The notes beneath the pieces were generated by a model, which worked only from the letters and a program-made list of their open reading frames with translations, did no database searches and was not told where the DNA came from. DNA of 64,000 bases. Origin: Firmicutes bacterium UBA5493. GTDB lineage: Bacteria; Bacillota; Limnochordia; Darwinibacteriales; Darwinibacteriaceae. Positions 56,834-64,000 of the stretch are shown here, piece by piece. Location: positions 58,053 to 122,052 of the forward strand of contig DIPH01000008.1 in assembly GCA_002424045.1 (NCBI GenBank). Direction: 5' to 3'. Numbering within the stretch: the first letter of the stretch is position 1; the number at the start of each line of letters is the position of its first letter. A program made the position numbers and the translations under genes.

Positions 56834-57894
56834 GCGTACCGCGCTCCACTCTCGGCGTCGAAAAGAAATACACCTTTCTTTTGTAAAGCTATGGGTAGAT
56901 CTTCCCCTTCCTGAATGTTTATCTCACTTGGAACATAGCCTCGCATCTCCTGCTCGCAACCTACATAAAACCGAATGAGCTCATCCTTCCCAAACGAATA
57001 TCTCTCAATGACCGAAGCTCGGAAATCTAGGGCTTCTGGCCGGGCAATAATGCTCTCCGCACGGATAGCCAAAATGACAGCAAGACCCTCTGGAAGGTTC
57101 TCGTCCATGGGCAAGGGTATAGTTATATTGCTCCCGTCCAGCAACACACCACCGCCCCGAATTATCCCTGTGAGTTGGTTAATGGTAGGTGTCCCCAAGA
57201 AGTCTGCCACAAAGAGACTGGCAGGTTCGTCATACAGTCTGCGGGGTGAGTCTTGTTGCTGCAATACGCCGTCTTTCAGTAAGATGATCTCATCGGCGAT
57301 GCTGCTCGCTTCCTCTTGATCGTGCGTAACAAATACCGTCGTGATCTTCGACTCCCTCTGGATGCGTCGAATCTCTTCCCGCATTTCCACACGCAACTTA
57401 GCATCGAGGTTAGAGAGTGGTTCATCAAGGAGTAACACATCAGGCTTTTTCGCCAGGGCCCTAGCAATGGCAACCCGTTGCTGTTGGCCGCCTGAGAGCT
57501 CTGCGGGTTTCCGGTTCATCAACGATGTGATGTGTACCAATTCTCCAAGTTTCCCTGCCCGTGCCAGACGCTCCTTCTTGGGAGTCTTCTTCATTTCCAT
57601 GGGAAAGCAAATGTTTTGAAGTACTGTCATGTGGGGATACAAAGCGTAGTTCTGGAACACTAACCCAATACCCCGCCCCTCTGGTGGAAGGGCCGTGACA
57701 TTTTTGTCATCGAAAAAGACTTTGCCCTCAGAAACTGGAACAATTCCCGAAATTAGATTTAGGGTCGTTGTTTTTCCACAACCTGATGGACCTAAGATGG
57801 CCGTTAGCTTGCCACTAGGAAAGGTTACAGACAGATCATCCACCGCAACGGTTTCGCCAAATCTTTTTGTCAAGTTCTGGAGTGTTATGCGCAC
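56830..57894 (-). CDS. ABC transporter ATPase, UgpC/MsmK type
   Basis: A 354-residue importer ATPase: Walker A GPSGCGKTTT (~36), Q-loop FQNYALYPHMTVLQN, signature LSGGQQQRVAIARAL (~132), Walker B LLLDEPLSNLDAKLR, switch THDQEEA, and a C-terminal OB-fold regulatory domain. GTG start behind GAGGTG. It is the only CUT1 ATPase in the window and could also energise the orphan permeases at 4372-6137, as MsmK/MsiK-type ATPases do elsewhere. Four bases after the phosphodiesterase stop. Confidence 0.94.
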   Translation of the reverse strand: MRITLQNLTKRFGETVAVDDLSVTFPSGKLTAILGPSGCGKTTTLNLISGIVPVSEGKVFFDDKNVTALPPEGRGIGLVFQNYALYPHMTVLQNICFPMEMKKTPKKERLARAGKLGELVHITSLMNRKPAELSGGQQQRVAIARALAKKPDVLLLDEPLSNLDAKLRVEMREEIRRIQRESKITTVFVTHDQEEASSIADEIILLKDGVLQQQDSPRRLYDEPASLFVADFLGTPTINQLTGIIRGGGVLLDGSNITIPLPMDENLPEGLAVILAIRAESIIARPEALDFRASVIERYSFGKDELIRFYVGCEQEMRGYVPSEINIQEGEDLPIALQKKGVFLFDAESGARYA

Positions 57895-57898
57895 ACAA

Positions 57899-59188
57899 TC
57901 ACCTCAATATCTCCTCTATAGGCTTACCATCGATATCCTTCATGGAAAAACCGAGCATTTGCGCCATGGTGGGTGCCAGATCAACCATGGGTCTGCTTCC
58001 GATCAACACAGTGTTTTTAACGGACGGTCCACAGGCAAAAAATGTGGTTACCTCTTCCCGTTCAGGATTACCGCCATGGGTAGCGGCACCAAACCTAAAC
58101 CCAGGTTTCTCGCTTGCCCAAATCGTGTCGCCATCAGCCTCTTCACCAAAGGCAATGGGCAGTGCACTCTCAATGACAAAATCAAAGGGGCCAACCAATC
58201 CATATCGCTCTTCAGCCTCAGCCGCGTCCATGATCAAGTTAAGCTGGATCTTGTCATCGTCCCGCAGATTCTCCAAAAAGGCCCTAACCCTTGTTCTAAG
58301 CTCGGTATCCCTAGGATCCCTAAGCTCAATCATGGCAGTCAACTCACTGGAATGGCAAAAGACATCGAAGGATGTGACTTTGCCGTCCTCATCTGTCTGC
58401 AGAAAACCGTTCTGCTTCAACAAGACATTCATAAACAGTCTATCTGTAATGTCAGTCTGTCCATGGTCACCTAGCACCACAAAATTGGTTTCATCGAAGG
58501 TTCCCTTCCGTCGCAGGCATTCCATGATGGCACCGAGTTCTTCATCGTGTTTTCGGAGCTGGTGCAGGGTCCTTTGGTCATTAACACCATAAGCATGTCG
58601 CACAGAATCAAGATCGCACATTTTCACCAACATCACATCAGGTTGATCATAGTCTTCTAATATGTCCAGAGCCATGGCCATGGTAAACAAATCTAGACTG
58701 CGATTGGGTCCCTTCAAGTAGCGACCATGCTTATAAAAGTAACGATCTATGAGCCCCTGGGTTGCCGTACCCTCTAACCATTTCTCCGGTTCATATCCTG
58801 TATACCTATAAGGGACAATCATGGGCATATTCATGTCATAATCTGCTCCGCCAGAAACAGGCCAGGAAAGAGAACAGGTGGTCAGACCCTGATCTCGGGC
58901 TTCGTCTAGTAGCGTCTTGCTCTTGATATCTCGCTTCATGCTATACCATGGGGCGCCACTTCCACCAAAGCGAGTCAGCATCTCATTGTGCACGATCCCA
59001 TGACGATTAATATAATTTCCGGTAAGAATAGAAGTATGACAACAATAGGTCAGGGCCGGAAAGACGGGGTTAATCTTTTCAACAAGAGCTCCTTTATTCA
59101 GCATCCAGCCAAAGTTGGGTAAGGTGCGCATGTATTCAACGTCTGAGGCGCACAAAGCATCGATGCAAAACACCAACAGTTTAGCCAA
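57899..59188 (-). CDS. Type I phosphodiesterase/nucleotide pyrophosphatase family protein
   Basis: A 429-residue alkaline-phosphatase-superfamily hydrolase of the ENPP type. Metal and catalytic elements in order: FCIDALCASD (first Asp, ~9), nucleophile Thr in FPALTYCCHTSILTG (~46), Asp/His in MCDLDSVRHAYG (~190), DHG in VVLGDHGQTD (~240), and the last His in ATHGGNPEREE (~375). The usual TxPxH around the nucleophile is TYCCH. No signal peptide, so it cleaves phosphodiesters or pyrophosphates inside the cell. TTG start behind AGGAGAGG. It sits between a 5'-nucleotidase-like gene and the ABC ATPase. Together with the UgpB-like binding protein it suggests a phosphodiester is imported and split. 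Confidence 0.88.
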   Translation of the reverse strand: MAKLLVFCIDALCASDVEYMRTLPNFGWMLNKGALVEKINPVFPALTYCCHTSILTGNYINRHGIVHNEMLTRFGGSGAPWYSMKRDIKSKTLLDEARDQGLTTCSLSWPVSGGADYDMNMPMIVPYRYTGYEPEKWLEGTATQGLIDRYFYKHGRYLKGPNRSLDLFTMAMALDILEDYDQPDVMLVKMCDLDSVRHAYGVNDQRTLHQLRKHDEELGAIMECLRRKGTFDETNFVVLGDHGQTDITDRLFMNVLLKQNGFLQTDEDGKVTSFDVFCHSSELTAMIELRDPRDTELRTRVRAFLENLRDDDKIQLNLIMDAAEAEERYGLVGPFDFVIESALPIAFGEEADGDTIWASEKPGFRFGAATHGGNPEREEVTTFFACGPSVKNTVLIGSRPMVDLAPTMAQMLGFSMKDIDGKPIEEILR

Positions 59189-59220
59189 AGTACCTCTCCT
59201 GTCTGTTATAGCTTTCCTGA

Positions 59221-60681
59221 TTAAAAGGGAGCATTATTGTTCTCAGGGGTTCCTTTTTCCTTGAGGCGAGGATAGTCCTCTACCGTGAGGATTTCTTGTC
59301 TCTTAGCAAAGGCAAAAGCTGCCTCATGAAAGCGAATATCTTTCGCTTCATAGTCAATCTGGTCACTGACTTGCGACGTATCGTTACCTCCCGAGGCCAT
59401 ATAAGCGCTGGTAGCCACGGTATAACTTTGTTCTAGCTCAATTGGCGTACCATCAGATAAAGTTAACTTAATAACTTTATGGGGAGACGGCTTAGTGTGG
59501 TCAAGTTCAGCGTGGAAACCTGAAATCAAGAGGGAAGCATTCTTACCAAAGCGATCTGGTTCGTAAACCAACTCCATGAGCTCATAGAGTTGTTGACCCG
59601 TAAAGGTACCTACATGAATTGGATCGTTAAAGCGGGTTACCTCTATAATGGACTCCCTCGTTACTTTCCCAGGTCCGATCTTCCCGCCTGCACTTGTAGC
59701 ATTCATGTAGGCAAGTTCTGTCTGTCCACCAAAGCGTACACAATCCACGAGGAAATCGCCAAGTTTGGACTCGACAGCCAGCGTCATCTTCCACAACTCC
59801 TGCGACTCGGCCAAAGGTTCGTTGATTTCCTCTTCGAAGGGACGGATGGCCTCTTCCACATAAGCCTGTATATCTGGTCTACCGGCACTTTCGCGATCTG
59901 TATGCAGTACCTCGCAACTCATATCCACAACACGCCTTGTATCTGTGTCAAATATGAGGCGGGCATGGCCGAGGCTCGCCTGACCAAATCCAGCCTTAAG
60001 TACGCAAGTTCCGTCAAGTACCTGAGCATAATCACCTGGGATATGACCCCCAATACAGACATCGACAGAAGGAATCCCTTGCAGAATCTCCCAAAGCTCA
60101 CCGCTAATGGAATCATCATCTTCAATATAAAATGGGCAATGGGCTAGAACAACTACGATTTCAGCACCCTGTTCGCGCATTTCTGGGATATAACGATTTC
60201 CAGCTTTAATGGCACTTGTGACTTCAAAGGGCATAAAGGCTGACTTCTCCACCATATAGGGGGTATATTCCGTGGTGATCCCCAAGACGCCGATCTTGAC
60301 GCCACAACGCTCTAAGATTGTGTAGGGAATCGTACCAGCAACTGGTTGACCTGTCTGCTTCTGCCGAACATTCGAAGACAAGACCGGGAATTCGCACCCA
60401 GCAATACACTCTTCCAAGAACTCCTTGCCCCAATCGAACTCATGATTACCCAGAGTCATGGCATCCGTGCCCAGCAAATTTAGTCCTCCTACTACAGGGA
60501 GACCGCCCCAGAAATAGATGGTGAACTCGTCACCGGCATCCAACAATAGGGTACCTTCGGGGTTTGACTCTCGCACACTTTCCACCGTGGCTGAAAATGC
60601 TGCCAAACCAGGCGATAGATTTGATTTGCGGATGCGGCCCATAAAGTCGGCATGGCCTAGAATATCGAATATGAGTTCCAT
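59221..60681 (-). CDS. 5'-nucleotidase-like metallophosphoesterase, paralogue 2
   Basis: A 486-residue paralogue of the protein at 53611-55071, equal in length and closely similar throughout (e.g. LGNHEFDWGKEFLEECIAG, VLAHCPFYIEDD, GGHIPGDYAQVLDGTCVLK in pieces GGHIPGDYA). The first metal motif reads ADFMGR, again without the His, and GHIP replaces GHxH. C-terminal domain with MNATSAGGKI. No signal peptide. AAGGA precedes the ATG. It follows the binding-protein gene after a 104-base spacer with an 11-bp hairpin. Two diverged copies in one operon suggest two phosphomonoester substrates or subunits. Confidence 0.85.
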   Translation of the reverse strand: MELIFDILGHADFMGRIRKSNLSPGLAAFSATVESVRESNPEGTLLLDAGDEFTIYFWGGLPVVGGLNLLGTDAMTLGNHEFDWGKEFLEECIAGCEFPVLSSNVRQKQTGQPVAGTIPYTILERCGVKIGVLGITTEYTPYMVEKSAFMPFEVTSAIKAGNRYIPEMREQGAEIVVVLAHCPFYIEDDDSISGELWEILQGIPSVDVCIGGHIPGDYAQVLDGTCVLKAGFGQASLGHARLIFDTDTRRVVDMSCEVLHTDRESAGRPDIQAYVEEAIRPFEEEINEPLAESQELWKMTLAVESKLGDFLVDCVRFGGQTELAYMNATSAGGKIGPGKVTRESIIEVTRFNDPIHVGTFTGQQLYELMELVYEPDRFGKNASLLISGFHAELDHTKPSPHKVIKLTLSDGTPIELEQSYTVATSAYMASGGNDTSQVSDQIDYEAKDIRFHEAAFAFAKRQEILTVEDYPRLKEKGTPENNNAPF

Positions 60682-60735
60682 GATCTCATCCTTCCTGCAT
60701 CTCCGGTGACGGATCTCCTAGCTACAAATATCGAA

Positions 60736-60776
60736 TTCCGACGCGGGCAAGTTCTTAGAACGTATCCGCGTCGGAA
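60736..60776. promoter_or_regulatory. Intercistronic hairpin after the UgpB-like gene
   Basis: TTCCGACGCGG and CCGCGTCGGAA are an 11-bp perfect stem, with an inner GTTCT/AGAAC stem in the loop. There is no T-tract. It lies between the binding-protein stop and the next gene, like those at 6157 and 46345. Confidence 0.75.
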
Positions 60777-60784
60777 AGGGACTG

Positions 60785-62053
60785 TTACCGAATTGCGTTT
60801 TGACTTGCTTGAATGAAGGCCTCGTATGCTGAATCAACATCCATTACCCCGAGGGCCACCCTTTGGACCATTTTGTCAATCTCCGTGCGTACATTGTGAG
60901 AACCAGGGATACTTGACAGCATACCTGCATATTCCATTTCGGCCACAAGTGCCTTGGCGGCCATGTTCTCACTCACATATTGTTGCATCTTGTCTGTCTG
61001 CACTGCATCATAGAACACAGGAATGCTTCCTAAGACAGTGGCCCAATCAGCAAGAACGTCTGTGGATGATAAATACTTAAAATATTCATAGACGCCACGT
61101 GCATGTTCATCATCCCGGCTGAGGCACACAAGACTACTCGCCCATTGCGAGATGTATTTGACTGGTCCTTCTTGCGGAATAGGTACGCAGCCAATTTCAA
61201 AGGCGTCACCTACTGCCAGCTCCACATAACTAACTCCTGCACTCGATCCGATATAAGAAGCCACGGCCTGGCTACCAAATGGGTTGGAAAAGTATACATC
61301 TTCACCAACTAGACGGAAATAACCAGCATTCACGCCTTCTGTAAACCACTCAAGCTTCTCTTTAGCAATGGCCTCGTCAATTTGCATGGTCTTGGTGTCT
61401 GCATCAATATAGCCACTGCCTGCCTGCATAATTAAGCCTTGATACGTGTCTGTAATCGAGTCGGATCCGAAACCAGGGATTCCCTCATTTTCGTAAATGA
61501 CTTTACTGGCTTCTTCTAGTTCTGTCCAAGTTGTTGGAGCTTCTAAGTCATATTTGTCAAAGATGGTTTTGTTATAAAACAAAACCTCGCCGGTCATAGT
61601 GAACGGGAAAAGGTAGATGCTGTCTTCACCCCACTGGGTGATTTCAGCGTAGAGGCCTTGATTCATGTTTTCTTTAAAGCTCGAGATTCCGTGCGCAGGA
61701 TCATTGATATACGGTGCCAAGTCCACAAGTAAGTCATTGCTTATATAATTGATAGCATCGGATGCGAACATGTTGACCATGTCAGGACCTACACCAATTC
61801 GCACAGCCTGCATCAATTTGGCATCGAATTCGCCATAGGGTTGCTGTTGCGGTACAACTTTGTATTGATCTTGCGAGTTATTGAATCCCTCAATAATGCG
61901 TAATAATCCGGCTTCATGCTGATCGGTATACGTGTGCCAATAAATAATCTCAAGAGGAGCTGCTTCTAAGGTGGGTGTATAACCAACAAATAACGACAAC
62001 ATTGCTACTAACGCTACAGCCAATAGGGTGTTGCTTGTCCTTTGCCTTTTCAC
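60785..62053 (-). CDS. UgpB-like ABC transporter substrate-binding protein
   Basis: A 422-residue family-1 binding protein. A signal peptide (residues 1-32, cleavage near LEA-APL) has no lipobox. The mature start EIIYWHTYTDQHEAGLLRII (pieces IIYWHTYTD) and FNNSQDQYKVVPQQQPYG (~57) resemble UgpB, which binds glycerol-3-phosphate and glycerophosphodiesters. Also VGPDMVNMFASDAINY and VLFYNKTIFDKYDLEAPTTW (pieces LFYNKTIFDKY). GTG 62053 has the better spacing from GAGAGG; ATG 62062 abuts it. The phosphate-ester hydrolases in the operon support a phosphorylated ligand. Its permeases are encoded 4 kb downstream in the same operon. Confidence 0.9.
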   Translation of the reverse strand: MKRQRTSNTLLAVALVAMLSLFVGYTPTLEAAPLEIIYWHTYTDQHEAGLLRIIEGFNNSQDQYKVVPQQQPYGEFDAKLMQAVRIGVGPDMVNMFASDAINYISNDLLVDLAPYINDPAHGISSFKENMNQGLYAEITQWGEDSIYLFPFTMTGEVLFYNKTIFDKYDLEAPTTWTELEEASKVIYENEGIPGFGSDSITDTYQGLIMQAGSGYIDADTKTMQIDEAIAKEKLEWFTEGVNAGYFRLVGEDVYFSNPFGSQAVASYIGSSAGVSYVELAVGDAFEIGCVPIPQEGPVKYISQWASSLVCLSRDDEHARGVYEYFKYLSSTDVLADWATVLGSIPVFYDAVQTDKMQQYVSENMAAKALVAEMEYAGMLSSIPGSHNVRTEIDKMVQRVALGVMDVDSAYEAFIQASQNAIR

Positions 62054-62083
62054 TTCATCCATCCTCTCATTTCGTGGTGGGCT

Positions 62084-62902
62084 CTACCCGGTTTTCAAAT
62101 CAACTGTAAGTCTATCTAGAAACCCCGCCAGTTCGTCCAAGGATGCAAGTTCTACATCGCATTCCGGACGCTCGATGTCCTGGAAGGGGTTAATCCACAC
62201 CGTTCGCCCTCCTTTCTGCTTTATGGGCATCAGATCGTTGTAAGCATGATCGCCAATAGAGAGTACTGTTTCAGGCTCGGCAAAGACCTGAGGATCCAAT
62301 TCTTCAAGTTTGGGTACCATGTCAAAGGGTTTATTGGCGCTGCTACAAAGGTTAGGAAATACGTCTTCATAACCAAGTTGACGTAGAAATTCCTTGGCAG
62401 TAGCTTCATAGGAGTTACTCATCAAAATCACCTTGCAGTGCTGGGAAAGGTTATAAATGGCCTCCTTAAGTCTGTGGTTACCCACCATTCCCTCCTGTTC
62501 CATATGGCTACGGACCCGGCGATAGATCACGTCCCCCCGTTGGTCCTCTAGCAAACCGAGCTTCTCCCCGAGAAAGGTCACAACTGCCCAAGCGTCCCCG
62601 AGGTAGATAAGATCGGGGCGAGTAAGGGCCTCTTCATAACGCACAGAGGGACAGATGGATTGCTCAAGGGCAACAAAAACTTCATGGGGCGTTGCCACCT
62701 GTACCTGCTCAATTTGGAAGAAGCGATTCATGACTAGTTTCTTACCTGCAAAAACGTCATCAACGAACTCTACGAACGAGGTTTCCCACTTGGCCCATGG
62801 AGTTCCTTCTAGTAGAAAATGGAGATACGTGCGGTGAAAGCTCACGTTCTGATAAATTGTGCCATCTAGGTCAAATATGATAGTTCTCACATTCTGATCC
62901 AC
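62084..62902 (-). CDS. HAD-superfamily hydrolase
   Basis: A 272-residue haloacid-dehalogenase-type phosphatase. Motif I FDLDGTIYQN (~10) with both Asp residues, motif II VILMSNS (~155), motif III Lys near SANKPFDMVPKL (~187) and motif IV SIGDHAYND (~215) are all in order. A helical cap (~20-140) lies between motifs I and II, as in subfamily I. GTG start behind GGAGG. It lies between the RpiR regulator and the UgpB-like protein, so it probably dephosphorylates a product of the imported compound. Specific substrate unknown. Confidence 0.9.
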   Translation of the reverse strand: MDQNVRTIIFDLDGTIYQNVSFHRTYLHFLLEGTPWAKWETSFVEFVDDVFAGKKLVMNRFFQIEQVQVATPHEVFVALEQSICPSVRYEEALTRPDLIYLGDAWAVVTFLGEKLGLLEDQRGDVIYRRVRSHMEQEGMVGNHRLKEAIYNLSQHCKVILMSNSYEATAKEFLRQLGYEDVFPNLCSSANKPFDMVPKLEELDPQVFAEPETVLSIGDHAYNDLMPIKQKGGRTVWINPFQDIERPECDVELASLDELAGFLDRLTVDLKTG

Positions 62903-62959
62903 GCGCTATCCTCCAAAGTAGATTAATAAACTTCTTAATCTTATTGTATCATCGCGTCT

Positions 62960-63757
62960 TTACATATTTTTGTTTCTTTGCGTGTAATTCTTTTTACCAA
63001 GAACACCTTGGCGAAAATAGATACCCATGAGTTCTTCAAAGGCCAGAATCACCTTACCGAAAAACGAATTTGGCACTTCGCTAATTAGGGTTTGTTTAGA
63101 CTCATTGATAATAAGAGGGATGTCTGACACCTTGGCCAGCGTTGAGTCTGGGCGCCTGGAAAAGGACAAGACTTTGAATCCCTTCTGACGGGCTAACTCG
63201 ACGTCATTGATCACTGTGTCTGACTCCCCACTTTGAGAGATGGCAATGATTAAAGAGGGACCCACATTGGTGACCATCTTCTCGTCCACATTTTCCCTAA
63301 ATAACATCAGATCATAAAAATGCACCCGGTGAAACACCATAAACCCGCAGACGGCGAGTCGCTGAACAATGTAGTCGGAGACGATGTCGGCAAATCCTGC
63401 ACCCACAGCAAAAATCTTCTCGTTGCGATAGTCATGAAGCATAGTGCAGAATAGCTGAACTTTTTCATCATCATAGTTATCAATGAGATCTTCTAATGCT
63501 GTGCGCTGCGCTTGTTTCGAGCGGGTATCATGACTGTTATTGAGGAGCAAATAATAATAAAGCTCGCTATATCCGTCAAATCCCAGGCGTTTGCATAGTT
63601 TCATGATAAAAGCAGTTGATACATAGTTTTCGTCGGCAATTTGCTGGATCCCAACCTTACTGGGGTTCTCTTCTATATGCTCAACGATGCTTGTAATAAC
63701 ACGTTTCTCATCTTCGGACAGACTATTGGTCAAAAGATAGTAATAATTACTACTCAC
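62960..63757 (-). CDS. RpiR/MurR-family transcriptional regulator
   Basis: A 265-residue regulator with N-terminal RpiR helix-turn-helix (IQQIADENYVSTAFIMKLCK, pieces IQQIADENYVSTAF, ~38-58) and a C-terminal SIS phosphosugar-binding domain (~105-240; AVGAGFADIVSDY, IAISQSGESDTVIND). GTG start behind GGGGAG. It is the first gene of the minus-strand operon ending at 53611, all same-strand with short gaps. Its effector should be a phosphorylated sugar or polyol made from the imported substrate. A TATACT box near 63870 may be its -10, but no well-spaced -35 was found. Confidence 0.9.
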   Translation of the reverse strand: MSSNYYYLLTNSLSEDEKRVITSIVEHIEENPSKVGIQQIADENYVSTAFIMKLCKRLGFDGYSELYYYLLLNNSHDTRSKQAQRTALEDLIDNYDDEKVQLFCTMLHDYRNEKIFAVGAGFADIVSDYIVQRLAVCGFMVFHRVHFYDLMLFRENVDEKMVTNVGPSLIIAISQSGESDTVINDVELARQKGFKVLSFSRRPDSTLAKVSDIPLIINESKQTLISEVPNSFFGKVILAFEELMGIYFRQGVLGKKNYTQRNKNM

Positions 63758-63901
63758 TTATTTTCTCTCCCCTCGCTCGAGATACGAGCATCTGGCTCGC
63801 CCTTAGATTGTTCGCCAAACCATCGTTCTATGTAAGAGTCACATTAAAGCCACCACTTAGGATCTAGTATACCAAAACACGCTACACTAGGTCCAAGAAC
63901 G

Positions 63902-63927
63902 AAAAACCCCCCACCTTGTGGTGAGGG
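63902..63927 (-). terminator. Terminator between the right-edge gene and the RpiR operon
   Basis: Minus strand CCCTCACC and GGTGGGGG pair around ACAA with one wobble, followed by five T. The remaining 63758-63901 holds the leader of the RpiR gene. Confidence 0.85.
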
Positions 63928-63958
63928 CTACACGAGTTGCCGCTATGGTAGACTAGGC

Positions 63959-64000
63959 TTACTTAGGACCCACGAGAACGACAACAATGTCATTTACATT
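63959..64000 (-). CDS. 3' end of an unidentified gene (N-terminus off the window)
   Basis: Thirteen codons ending NVNDIVVVLVGPK and TAA lie just before a strong minus-strand terminator, as expected for a gene end. Too short to identify. Confidence 0.55.
   Translation of the reverse strand, partial: NVNDIVVVLVGPK

Noticed and set aside
1..64000. CRISPR arrays, tRNA/rRNA genes, intact insertion sequences, prophage
   Set aside because: No regularly spaced repeats, no tRNA-like cloverleaf or rRNA sequence, and no transposase or phage-type protein was found. An rnz gene is the only tRNA-related item.

Overview
The window reads as a chromosome segment of an anaerobic, heterotrophic Bacillota (Firmicutes) bacterium. 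The evidence is strong Shine-Dalgarno sites before nearly every gene, frequent GTG/TTG starts, textbook sigma-A promoters, and Bacillota-type RpiR, MarR, XRE and LacI regulators. Four ABC solute-binding proteins carry cleavable Sec signals with no lipobox, while two other proteins have clear lipoboxes. This fits a diderm Firmicute (Limnochordia-like or a relative), but that placement is inference. No rRNA, tRNA, CRISPR array, intact insertion sequence or prophage was seen.

Layout. (1) 1-10.6 kb, minus strand: a LacI-controlled carbohydrate locus with two DUF2961/GH172-type hydrolases, a ribokinase, a large DUF6259 protein and a three-gene sugar ABC importer. Four 12-bp LacI-type operators and three good promoters are visible, and a relic of an oligopeptide-transporter ATPase lies in the middle. 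(2) 10.9-18.8 kb, plus strand: a drug-type ABC exporter pair, a scar of two gene relics (alpha/beta hydrolase and thiolase), a MarR-FtsH operon, an XRE-TPR regulator and an HD-domain protein. (3) 18.9-30.8 kb: an exported M16 peptidase pair, a MATE exporter, a PAS-GGDEF-HD-GYP sensor, a Nudix protein, MscS, and an iron/polyamine-type ABC importer whose binding protein is convergent. (4) 31-43 kb: RNase Z with an unknown gene and a predicted phosphorothioate-DNA restriction endonuclease, two lipoproteins sharing an N-terminal module, a 12-TM LuxR regulator, a broken MFS gene, a FapA/DUF342 gene behind a c-di-GMP-I riboswitch, and a chemoreceptor. (5) 43.3-53.5 kb, plus strand: a MurNAc/peptidoglycan-recycling operon (NamZ, peptide-type ABC importer, MurR, NanE, MurQ, NagZ) and an exported ankyrin protein. 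(6) 53.6-63.8 kb, minus strand: an RpiR-headed operon coupling a UgpB-like ABC importer to four predicted phosphate-ester hydrolases (HAD, type I phosphodiesterase, two 5'-nucleotidase-like paralogues).

How it fits together. The segment is organised around scavenging. Three separate import operons each pair an ABC transporter with hydrolases that have no export signal, so substrates appear to be taken up whole and dismantled in the cytoplasm. In all three, a stable hairpin without a T-tract follows the binding-protein gene, which would favour excess binding protein over permease. The two most unusual systems are the RpiR-regulated phosphoester import/hydrolysis operon, whose 5'-nucleotidase-like proteins have lost part of the usual metal site, and the intracellular NamZ-NagZ-MurQ-NanE route fed by an ABC importer that lacks its own ATPase and a sugar kinase in the window. 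Gene relics at four or five places, two beside small palindromic repeats, point to ongoing gene loss.
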